DNA of 64,000 nt from assembly GCA_002408085.1 (NCBI GenBank), contig DHQL01000025.1:1-64000 (forward strand). The letters run 5' to 3'. This stretch comes from Spirochaeta sp. UBA5339. Its GTDB lineage: Bacteria > Spirochaetota > Spirochaetia > DSM-2461. Both the position numbers and the translations under genes were made by a program. Below the pieces are notes generated by a model. That model had not been told where the DNA came from, made no database searches, and worked only from the letters and a program-made list of their open reading frames with translations. Each line of letters opens with the position of its first letter. The stretch's first letter is position 1. Below are positions 1 through 7,284 of this stretch, in pieces.

Positions 1-156
1 ATTTTGTGTAAACCCCTTTTTTGAAAATTCCTGAAAAGTTTAAAAGGTTGATTTTTTATGAACATCGATCGCATTAAGAGTAGCCATCAAACTGCTGATT
101 TGCAGAGATACCTGTTATCTGAATTCTGAAGCAGAAGAATGATCCGGGAAGGAGTC

Positions 157-196
157 AAAGTATAGCTGATGAAGTTCTCCGAAAGGAGTATACTTT
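157..196 (+). promoter_or_regulatory. Structured 5' leader hairpin (possible RNA element)
   Basis: A perfect 8-bp inverted repeat (157-164 with 189-196) encloses a second perfect stem of 4 bp closed by a GAAA tetraloop (177-188). The inner stem stacks directly on the outer one on the 3' side and a 12-nt bulge lies on the 5' side. It ends 75 nt before the start of the secreted protein gene, so it probably lies in that transcript if the promoter is upstream. It matches no riboswitch class I recognise and no U-tract follows, so it is not an evident terminator. Confidence 0.35.
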
Positions 197-270
197 CTTT
201 ACATATAAAAAGGTTTGGATTTAAGGGGTTTGATCCGAATCTTAAATATAATATAAAACCTGGAGTATCT

Positions 271-774
271 ATGAAAAAAGTACTTTTACTTATTTCCTTT
301 TTGACCATCGGTACTGTCGGCGTATTTGCCGCTCCCCTGGTCCCTTTCACATTCGGCGGATCATTCCCCAACTACGAAAATGCCTATATGACTGTCGGCT
401 CGGGGGTCTACTTCCCCCTGCAAAACAATATCGAGCTGGCCTTCAGCGGAGCCTTCGGTATCAGAACTCAGGAGAAATCAAACGGCGACATTGATGCAGA
501 CTTCTTTATCCCTGCCAATGCCGGAGTGAATTTTCTTTTCCCCGTACATCAGAATCTGAGCTTTGTAGCCGGGTTCGGAGTCAATGCCCAGATGGAGTTT
601 GCAGACAGCTTCACCTTCCTGATGGGGCCTTTTGTAAGCGGCGGGGTCCGTTACAGGGTGCACAGGAATATGCAGCTTACCCTGATGGTTCAGCAGGACC
701 TGCTTTTCGGCCCCCCCAAATGGATAAATACCAACACCCATGTATCAGGCGGGATTGTAGTTAATTTTGACTGA
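271..774 (+). CDS. Small secreted outer-membrane beta-barrel-like protein
   Basis: A 167-residue protein. I chose the ATG at 271 because a GGAG ribosome site precedes it and the protein then opens with a clean Sec signal peptide: two lysines, a hydrophobic core and a cleavage region ending VFAAP near residue 18. The mature part is rich in Gly, Phe and Asn and alternates polar and hydrophobic residues, with repeated GxGV and VxFxF patterns, as in small eight-strand barrels. The last residues (VVNFD) resemble a terminal strand. I recognise no named family. It is probably surface or periplasmic, by inference from composition. It stands alone, facing the minus-strand exporter gene across a short intergenic hairpin. 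Confidence 0.7.
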   Translation: MKKVLLLISFLTIGTVGVFAAPLVPFTFGGSFPNYENAYMTVGSGVYFPLQNNIELAFSGAFGIRTQEKSNGDIDADFFIPANAGVNFLFPVHQNLSFVAGFGVNAQMEFADSFTFLMGPFVSGGVRYRVHRNMQLTLMVQQDLLFGPPKWINTNTHVSGGIVVNFD

Positions 775-790
775 CTTGAAAGTAACTGAT

Positions 791-811
791 ACCCGGTCCG
801 AAAGGCCGGGT
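791..811. terminator. Weak hairpin between convergent genes
   Basis: A 6-bp perfect stem (ACCCGG with CCGGGT) lies between the stop codons of two converging genes and could end transcription from both sides. Neither side has a long T-run, so termination would be weak. Confidence 0.4.
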
Positions 812-821
812 AATATTATGC

Positions 822-3113
822 CTATTTGAATTTCCCAAAGGGTTTGCTTTTTGAAACCAGGATGGGTGTAATAAAGATATCTGCCAGAAAGGCAGCAAGC
901 ATTCCTGAAAATGTCAGGATTCCCATATTGATCAGACTGTTGATCCGGGAGGATGTAAAAACCAGAAATGTAATACAGAGGATAAAGGTTGTCTGACTGA
1001 TCGCAGTACCCACAACTCTGAAGCTGTGATTGATACCGGCTCTGTAATCCCGCTTTTCAATAACACCCTTCTTCATATAAGAGATAAAGTGAATTGTATC
1101 GTCCACCGCAAGACCCATTATAAGGGGTGCCACAGTCATGGTGACAAACTCAAGGGGAATTTTAAAATATCCCATAATCCCGCCGCAGACAATGATAGGA
1201 AAAAGATTGGGAATCATGGCGATCATCCCCATTCTGAAACTCTTGAATACTGCAATCATCAGAACCGTGATAATCAGAAGTCCCAGAAAGATGGATTTTA
1301 CCAGTCCTCTGGTCACATACTGATTCATCAGAGCCATCTGATAGGTGGAACCGCTCAGAAAGTAGCTTCCCTCAGGGAAATTCCTTCGGACAATGGTGTC
1401 AATCATATGCAGATTATCTTCAATCACCGCAGAGGAAAAACCGTTTAACTCAACCATTATCCTTGAATAACTGTAGTCCTCGGTAACCCAGTCCCTTAAT
1501 AACTCGGGAGAGATGCGCTCAAAGAAGTTGAAAAGTCCCCGAAGCTGAGAGTCTGCCTCGGGGATACTGTAGGTTCCCCTGTTCCTGTGAAAAATTCTGT
1601 TGAATTCCTTTACAGTTCCGGTCAGTGAACTGGTTCTGACAACAAGAGGCAGTTCTTCTATCTCACTCTGCACGGCTTCAATCCGGTCCAGGACATCTCT
1701 TTTGTTAAAGTTACTCTCATCCAGCTCAATTGTCAGATCCAGGTATTCAGTTGTCCCGATGGACGAGTCAGAGATCCTTTTCTGATCCTTCATATGCTGA
1801 AGTCTCAGACCCATCATCTTCTCTGCATCGAAATCCACTCTAACAAGGGTCAAACCATAGAGAGAAACAATGGTAACAAGGATAAACAGAACCAGAATCA
1901 CCTTATGATACCGGTTGACGAGGAATGAAATTCTTTTTAGAACCGGTTCAAAATTCAGGGTGATTTTCCTGGGACCCCGATCATGGGTACTCCCGATGGA
2001 AAGAACCGCCGGAAACATTGTCATACTCAGGAAGTAGACAAGTATCAGACAGACCGCGGAGGTATATCCCACCCATCTGATGGGCTCAATATCCACAAAA
2101 AGAAAGGTCATCATGGCTGCGGTGGTCGTCATTACCGTAAAAAGAATTGGTCTCCAGGTCTGAAGCACCGCCTTGAAAACCGACTCCTTCCGATTGAGAC
2201 CGGAGCGGTAGTAGAGGCTGAAAAAGTGACTGATATGAACACTGTAACCAATGCAGAGTCCCATGGTAAGAAGTATGGGAACCGACATAAAGGCATTATC
2301 CAGCTGCTTTCCAATCCAGCCGTAAAAAGAAAATACTGAGGCCACCGAAAAGAAGATTACCAGAAGGGTTCCGATAATGGCCTGAAGGTTTCGCAGAATA
2401 ACAGCGGTCATCAGGGCGGAAACAATGGCACCAAGCACCAGGATCTTCATAAAATCCTGAAGCATCTCCTGCTCTTTCCGGTGAGCGTAAACGGGGATTC
2501 CCGTAGCTGTAAGGGTTGTACCGTCGGCAGCCTTGAAGGATTGAACCGTATCATAGGCAATCTCTCCTGCGGCAAACTGCGGAGTCTTATTACCCGGCCA
2601 CTCATCGGCAGCTGGATAGGCTCCCAGATTAACTATAATCCAGGCCTGTTTCATATCATCGGAAAACAAAGACCCTCTGAAACTCTCGATACCCCTGAAA
2701 GACTCACGGATCTCTTCAATCTCAATATCCGTTGAAACGAGTCTGCCCTCTTCAAAACTGAAGCTGAGCCCGCCGGCCAGAACGGGATTGACCGAAGAGA
2801 GAGAGACAAGACCCTCGGCAAAGGGGACATCTTCCATCAGCTTCTCACCCAGACTGTATATAGTTTCCAGAGTCTCTCTGGAAAAGACATCATCACTCTC
2901 AACAAGAACAGCAATAAACTCATGCTTATCGAAGAGCTGCTGAAACTTTTCCTGAGATGTAAGGACAGGGTCGTTGTCTACAAAGTAATCGGAGATATCT
3001 GTGGTAAAGCTGATCCTGCTCAATCCCGGGATGCAGAAAGCCAGCAGAGCCGCAGAAAGGAGCATAATTATAACAGGGTTCTTCTGAAGAGGCTTAAGAT
3101 AATTCAGTAACAT
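822..3113 (-). CDS. MMPL/RND-family membrane exporter
   Basis: A 763-residue inner-membrane protein with the duplicated RND layout. One helix near residue 20 is followed by a soluble loop to about 215 and then a five-helix block. A second single helix near 405-425 is followed by another loop and a final five-helix block ending near 755. The polar segment GLAVDDTIHF in the second membrane block is the kind of acidic helix that RND proteins use for proton coupling. It is a single-chain MMPL (hopanoid/lipid exporter-like) form, and no periplasmic adaptor or TolC-like gene is adjacent. It lies just upstream of nothing else on its strand and downstream of the acyltransferase and glycosyltransferase genes, so a lipid or glycolipid cargo is plausible. 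That last point is inference only. Confidence 0.85.
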   Translation of the reverse strand: MLLNYLKPLQKNPVIIMLLSAALLAFCIPGLSRISFTTDISDYFVDNDPVLTSQEKFQQLFDKHEFIAVLVESDDVFSRETLETIYSLGEKLMEDVPFAEGLVSLSSVNPVLAGGLSFSFEEGRLVSTDIEIEEIRESFRGIESFRGSLFSDDMKQAWIIVNLGAYPAADEWPGNKTPQFAAGEIAYDTVQSFKAADGTTLTATGIPVYAHRKEQEMLQDFMKILVLGAIVSALMTAVILRNLQAIIGTLLVIFFSVASVFSFYGWIGKQLDNAFMSVPILLTMGLCIGYSVHISHFFSLYYRSGLNRKESVFKAVLQTWRPILFTVMTTTAAMMTFLFVDIEPIRWVGYTSAVCLILVYFLSMTMFPAVLSIGSTHDRGPRKITLNFEPVLKRISFLVNRYHKVILVLFILVTIVSLYGLTLVRVDFDAEKMMGLRLQHMKDQKRISDSSIGTTEYLDLTIELDESNFNKRDVLDRIEAVQSEIEELPLVVRTSSLTGTVKEFNRIFHRNRGTYSIPEADSQLRGLFNFFERISPELLRDWVTEDYSYSRIMVELNGFSSAVIEDNLHMIDTIVRRNFPEGSYFLSGSTYQMALMNQYVTRGLVKSIFLGLLIITVLMIAVFKSFRMGMIAMIPNLFPIIVCGGIMGYFKIPLEFVTMTVAPLIMGLAVDDTIHFISYMKKGVIEKRDYRAGINHSFRVVGTAISQTTFILCITFLVFTSSRINSLINMGILTFSGMLAAFLADIFITPILVSKSKPFGKFK

Positions 3114-3123
3114 TTTGCCGGAT

Positions 3124-3891
3124 TCAGGATCTATGGTATTCAGCTATGGTATCTTCCATCCAGCAGGCTACCTTTTCTGCCATTTCCCTCAGCTCCTTCT
3201 TGGGAAAGTTATGACCTTCCTGAAGGGGAGGCGGATAGAAAGCATCTCCGAAAACACAGGTCATCTTGACCCAGTTAGGGGGAAGTTCTTTTCCGAAAAA
3301 GCGCCTTCTTTTCATAACATAAACCATGGGCACAACCGGAGCCTGATGCAGATAGGACTGGTGAAAAGCTCCCAGTTTGAATTTATGAATGGTCTGGCTC
3401 AGATGAACCAGATCGCCTTCGGGCAGAAAGTGTACATGGTATCCTCTTTTCAGGGCCTCACCAACGGGCTTTGTGATCATTTTGAATCCCACGGGATTGG
3501 CAGGAATCGGGAATGCTTTCAGTACCCGGAGGACAAAGCGAACAAAAGGAACTTCATAATTCCTCTGTACCACAGAGACATAGAGCCTCTTGGGAAAGAG
3601 AATGTAGTTGGCAAAAACCGTGTCAAAATAATGGCAGTGATTTGAAACGGTGATGCAACCCTGCTTTCTTAAGACCTTCCTGACTCTCTTCTTGCCGTGA
3701 ACTCTCAGACTGAAATAGAAGCTGCAGAGCCATACCATGAAGAAGGTAATGGCAAAAAGAGGTGCCGTAAGGATGGCAAACCATCTTTCGAAGTAGATAA
3801 ATTTATAAGGTTTCCGGAAGTCAATTTTCTTGACGTTGTTTACTTCAATAACCTTTTCTTCGGGAATATCCGGACGTTCTCTTACTTCCAT
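3124..3891 (-). CDS. PlsC-type 1-acyl-glycerol-3-phosphate acyltransferase family protein
   Basis: A 255-residue protein with the acyltransferase HX4D motif at residues 85-90 (HCHYFD) and the later glycerol-phosphate-binding FLPEGD motif near residue 157. A hydrophobic helix at about 37-60 anchors it to the membrane. The family moves an acyl chain from ACP or CoA to a lysophospholipid or similar acceptor. The ATG at 3891 lies only 2 nt past the stop of the glycosyltransferase gene upstream, and the MMPL gene follows 10 nt downstream, so the three are probably one operon. A housekeeping PlsC role or a specialised glycolipid-acylating role are both possible; the neighbourhood favours the second. 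Confidence 0.85.
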   Translation of the reverse strand: MEVRERPDIPEEKVIEVNNVKKIDFRKPYKFIYFERWFAILTAPLFAITFFMVWLCSFYFSLRVHGKKRVRKVLRKQGCITVSNHCHYFDTVFANYILFPKRLYVSVVQRNYEVPFVRFVLRVLKAFPIPANPVGFKMITKPVGEALKRGYHVHFLPEGDLVHLSQTIHKFKLGAFHQSYLHQAPVVPMVYVMKRRRFFGKELPPNWVKMTCVFGDAFYPPPLQEGHNFPKKELREMAEKVACWMEDTIAEYHRS

Positions 3892-3893
3892 AC

Positions 3894-5072
3894 TTATGCG
3901 AATCTCTTCTCTTCGGCGGGCAGAAGGTTTGAATTACCACTATTGTAATTGATCACGTCCTCATAGAGCTGCTCCATGGAGGCGATAGATCTGTCCATCC
4001 TGTACTGCTCAGCCATCTCAAGAATATCTTTCTTCATCTCTTTGAGCTCTTCTCTCTTCTCAAACCAGTAGTCGATCTTGGCAGCAAGATCGTCAGCATC
4101 ATCCATTTCAAAGATGAACTTCTCATTGTAGGCAAACTGGGAAGCAGCAGAGTTGGGAGAGTTACTGATCATACAGGGGAGACCGCATCCGATGGCTTCA
4201 AGACAGGTCAGACTTTCCAGCTCAATAAGCGAGGAGTGGAGATACATATCGGCGGTGTTCATGTAGAGCATCTTCTCTTCATCGCTGATATAGCGGATCT
4301 GGGGCTCAACGGGCATACCGGCAGCCTGACTCTTAAGACTCTCTTCCAGTTCACCCTTACCGCAGATCAGAAGCTGAATCTTATCCTTGTATTTTGACTT
4401 TTTAATGGCGTCAATCATAACTTCGTGACGTTTTTCCATGGCAAGGCGACCGATGGTAACGAGAACGAATTTGTCGCCCCACTCTTCGGGACGCTTCAGG
4501 CTTGTATCGGGTTCATAACCTCTGGGAATACCGTTGGATATAACCCTGAAGTGAGCGTTGCTTCCCTTGCTTTTGATCAGGTCAGCAGCAAAGGCAGAGG
4601 GGCAATGAATGGCTTCCACTCTTTTAAAGAGCTCATAGTTGAACCAAGAGTTGAAGAAGAGGTCCATCAGCTTATTATCTTTCCCCATGGCTCCTGTCAT
4701 ATTCTGAGACTGAATGTGACAGGCTCCCAGAACGGGAACATCCATCTTCCTGGCCATTTTTACCGCTGGAGCAGCCATAAAATAAGGGAACTGAATCTGT
4801 ACCAGATCCGCACCGGTAAAGGCTTCCCGCAGAACCGACTTGATTCCCCTTCCAAACTGGAAGTTCATATTCATCATTGCTTCTTTTACACCGGGCATAT
4901 AGAAGCCGGGTACTGTATATACGTCACCCTTGAACTCATCCGCAGCGGGACCTGCAGTCGTAACCAGTGCGATATCATGACCCTTGGCCTGCAGCTCTTC
5001 CACCAGACGGTGTGTTGCTACGATACATCCGTTTCCGGGATTCCAACTATCAATGACAAATACAATTCTCAT
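3894..5072 (-). CDS. GT4-family glycosyltransferase, probable glycolipid synthesis
   Basis: A 392-residue retaining glycosyltransferase of GT-B fold. The N-terminal Rossmann half opens with a glycine-containing nucleotide-sugar loop (WNPGNG, residues 11-16). The C-terminal donor domain has FVLVTIGRLAMEK followed by the EX7E motif (ELESLTCLE) that binds the donor in GT4 enzymes. The overall form resembles the processive or monoglucosyl-diacylglycerol synthases of Gram-positives and Thermotoga. It is the first gene of a minus-strand run with a PlsC acyltransferase and an MMPL exporter, which makes a membrane glycolipid the likeliest product (inference). About 260 nt of AT-rich sequence upstream, with a 12-bp palindrome at 5180-5191, presumably holds its promoter. 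Confidence 0.8.
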   Translation of the reverse strand: MRIVFVIDSWNPGNGCIVATHRLVEELQAKGHDIALVTTAGPAADEFKGDVYTVPGFYMPGVKEAMMNMNFQFGRGIKSVLREAFTGADLVQIQFPYFMAAPAVKMARKMDVPVLGACHIQSQNMTGAMGKDNKLMDLFFNSWFNYELFKRVEAIHCPSAFAADLIKSKGSNAHFRVISNGIPRGYEPDTSLKRPEEWGDKFVLVTIGRLAMEKRHEVMIDAIKKSKYKDKIQLLICGKGELEESLKSQAAGMPVEPQIRYISDEEKMLYMNTADMYLHSSLIELESLTCLEAIGCGLPCMISNSPNSAASQFAYNEKFIFEMDDADDLAAKIDYWFEKREELKEMKKDILEMAEQYRMDRSIASMEQLYEDVINYNSGNSNLLPAEEKRFA

Positions 5073-5299
5073 TTTCTACCTCTCTCTTCTGCAGGATCAG
5101 ATCAGACAATGGGTTTATAACTACAGATTTCTAATTTTGTAACAATAAATTATTAATCAAATATAATAAAGATATCAGGGATAATATTATCAGCACACTC
5201 AAGGGCTTATCAATATTAATTTTCTAAAGCTTAAAGTTTATTTATGACAGGATAAGCCGGGTTTATGGAGAATTACAGCAGAAACAACAATAGATGTAT
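5073..5299. other. AT-rich intergenic region upstream of the GT4 gene
   Basis: No open frame of note lies here. It holds a perfect 12-bp palindrome (GATAATATTATC, 5180-5191) about 110 nt upstream of the GT4 start. It must carry the promoter of the GT4-plsC-MMPL run, but no unambiguous -35/-10 pair stands out. Confidence 0.4.
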
Positions 5300-5330
5300 A
5301 AAAAAAGCCGATCCCCGGAGGAAACGGCTT
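5300..5330 (-). terminator. Rho-independent terminator after tRNA-Gly
   Basis: Read on the minus strand, a 6-bp stem AAGCCG/CGGCTT with further inner pairing is followed at once by a run of T. It lies seven bases past the mature 3' end of the tRNA. Confidence 0.85.
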
Positions 5331-5336
5331 GCAATA

Positions 5337-5408
5337 AGCGAAAGACGGGACTTGAACCCGCGACATCCACCTTGGCAAGGTGGAGCTCTACCACTGAGCT
5401 ACTTTCGC
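5337..5408 (-). tRNA. tRNA-Gly, anticodon GCC
   Basis: A 72-nt cloverleaf. The acceptor stem GCGAAAG pairs with CTTTCGC, the D-arm reads GCTCAGTGGTAGAGC, and the anticodon stem CCACC/GGTGG carries a TTGCCAA loop with GCC at positions 34-36. The T-arm is standard and the discriminator base is U, as is typical for tRNA-Gly. The 3' CCA is not encoded and must be added enzymatically. A terminator follows directly, so it is probably transcribed alone. Confidence 0.97.
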
Positions 5409-5558
5409 ATCAATAATTACTGAAACAGTATAATAATCGTATTTCGAATTTAATCAACCCCTCCTGAAAGGATTTTTTTCATTTTCAACATCAGCCCCGC
5501 TCCACAAAGGAAGGCAAAGAAGGTATCATTCTCCAATACACTTCGGGAGACATAATTT

Positions 5559-6503
5559 ATGACCCTTCTTCTATGGTTTCTTGCACTTGCCGCCGGGCTG
5601 CTGATCCTGAGTCTCAGCTCAGACTGGTTTGTAGATCACGCCGAAACGGTCGGTCTCTATCTTAAAATGCCATCCTTTATTATAGGTGTTGTTATAATAG
5701 GATTCGGAACCTCCCTTCCAGAGCTTGTTTCCAGCATTGTCTCTGTCCTGAAAGGACAGTCAGAAATTGTAATCTCCAATGCCATCGGCTCCAATATCAC
5801 CAACATCTTCCTGGTTTTGGGAGTCAGCGGACTGTTTGCAAAATCCTACACCATAAAACACGACATATTTCAGACAGACATGCCCTTCCTAATGGGCTCC
5901 GCCGTCCTTATCAGCCTGATGACCTATGACCGCAGCTTCGGGATTTTTGAAGCCGTCCTCTGTCTGGCTGCTCTGAGCCTCTACCTCTACCGGTCCATAA
6001 CCCAGGGTCAGATCGGGGAGCAGATTAAAGAGGATGAGGCGGAGGCAGCTGCCAGACCCTCTCTTATAAATTGGCTGATCCTGCTGATAAGCCCGGTACT
6101 GATTGCCCTGGGAGCCAACCTAACCATTAAAGCCGTCGTTACCCTGTCGGAACTGCTGAAGATCGGAACCGACATTATTGCCGTAACCATTGTTGCCCTG
6201 GGAACATCACTGCCTGAGGTGATGGTCTCCATTCAGGCCTCCCGGAAGGGAAAGGGAGATATGGCCGTTGGAAATGTGATCGGCTCCAATATCTTCAATA
6301 CCTTTGCTGTTATGGGAGTCAGTGCCCTCTTCGGCCCCCTGAAAATTTCAGAATCCTACCCGATAAAAACTCTACCGGTCTTTATCGGTGCAACGGTGAT
6401 TGCCTACTTTATTGTCCAGGACAGGAAAGTCTTCCGCTTTGAAGGGATTATGCTTCTGTTCTTCTACATCTACTTTATCGGATCATCCTACGGATTCTTC
6501 TGA
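5559..6503 (+). CDS. Calcium/sodium antiporter (CaCA family, YrbG-like)
   Basis: A 314-residue membrane protein of about ten helices with the two inverted alpha-repeats that define cation/calcium exchangers. The first runs over residues 48-90 (GFGTSLPEL then AIGSNITN) and the second over 213-255 (ALGTSLPEV then VIGSNIFN). The paired GTSLPE and GSN motifs bind the cation. The family exports Ca2+ in exchange for Na+ (or H+). A cytosolic acidic loop near residues 150-165 separates the halves. The start at 5559 has a GGGAGA ribosome site. The gene is single and its last 21 nt overlap the converging bpt gene. Confidence 0.92.
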   Translation: MTLLLWFLALAAGLLILSLSSDWFVDHAETVGLYLKMPSFIIGVVIIGFGTSLPELVSSIVSVLKGQSEIVISNAIGSNITNIFLVLGVSGLFAKSYTIKHDIFQTDMPFLMGSAVLISLMTYDRSFGIFEAVLCLAALSLYLYRSITQGQIGEQIKEDEAEAAARPSLINWLILLISPVLIALGANLTIKAVVTLSELLKIGTDIIAVTIVALGTSLPEVMVSIQASRKGKGDMAVGNVIGSNIFNTFAVMGVSALFGPLKISESYPIKTLPVFIGATVIAYFIVQDRKVFRFEGIMLLFFYIYFIGSSYGFF

Positions 6504-7214
6504 ATCCCCCTCTCTCCTTCCTGGATCAGATCCGGGGAGGTTCCACTCTCCATCAGAGAGGAGTTCATAGGGAAGAAATCGGCCTTTATAAGCCATTTTT
6601 GAACATTCGGGAATGTAGTAGCCCAGATAGTAGTAACCGAGCTCCCGCCTTCGGGTCTCCTCAATCTCCGCCAGAACACTGAAGGTTCCCAGGGAGTATT
6701 CCGAAAAGTCCGGATCAAAACAGTAGTAGACCGAAGAGAGACCCGTTGAAGAGCGATCCAGTATCCCGAATCCCGCAAGCTTGCCGTCAATATAGTACTC
6801 AGACTGAAATGACGGCACCACAGGGGTATAGAAATTCCTTAAAAACTCATCTTCACTGCTGGTCTGACTGAAACGGATGCGGCTGTGCTTCCAGTAGATA
6901 TCATAGAGCTCCCGCCGGGGTTCCAATTCTCTGAAGAACACCCGTGTACTCCCGTTTTTCTTCAAAACACGTCTCTGGCTCTTTCCTGGCCTGAAGGCAT
7001 CGGCAACCACTCTGATGGGGCGGCACTTTCTGCAGGAGGGACAGAAGGGACGGAAGAAATAGGCTCCAAACCGGCGGAAACGGCGGTCCAGAAGGGTCTG
7101 AAACTGGGCTTCATCCAGCTCGGAGGCAACAAAGTACTCCTGCTGCCACATCAGGCCCTCCAGATAGGGGCATTTGTCTTCTCCCGATACTTCGGGTTCT
7201 CTGAGGATTCTCAT
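6483..7214 (-). CDS. bpt: Aspartate/glutamate leucyltransferase (arginyltransferase-like, N-end rule)
   Basis: A 243-residue protein of the ATE1/Bpt aminoacyl-tRNA-protein transferase family. It opens with the N-terminal block CPYLEGLMWQQEY and then has the cysteine-rich CPSCRKC segment, both typical of the family. The C-terminal GNAT-like half contains SVYYCFDP and GYYIPEC. In bacteria Bpt adds Leu to substrates that begin with Asp or Glu and so marks them for ClpS/ClpAP. I moved the start to the ATG at 7214, because the longer frame would read through the promoter of the divergent gene and has no family similarity there. It overlaps the antiporter gene end by 21 nt. Confidence 0.88.
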   Translation of the reverse strand: MRILREPEVSGEDKCPYLEGLMWQQEYFVASELDEAQFQTLLDRRFRRFGAYFFRPFCPSCRKCRPIRVVADAFRPGKSQRRVLKKNGSTRVFFRELEPRRELYDIYWKHSRIRFSQTSSEDEFLRNFYTPVVPSFQSEYYIDGKLAGFGILDRSSTGLSSVYYCFDPDFSEYSLGTFSVLAEIEETRRRELGYYYLGYYIPECSKMAYKGRFLPYELLSDGEWNLPGSDPGRREGDSEESVG

Positions 7215-7284
7215 ATCCTGTATTCTAACAGAATCGGGACGGCAAAAACTATACAGATTGCATGATGGAGTGGTAAATTGCATC

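Noticed and set aside
58..129. A 23-codon ATG frame near the window's left end
   Set aside because: Composition is not protein-like, there is no family similarity and the ribosome site is poor; left as a chance frame.
5180..5191. Perfect 12-bp palindrome GATAATATTATC upstream of the GT4 gene
   Set aside because: It is short and AT-rich, such palindromes are common by chance in such DNA, and no matching site was noticed elsewhere in the window.
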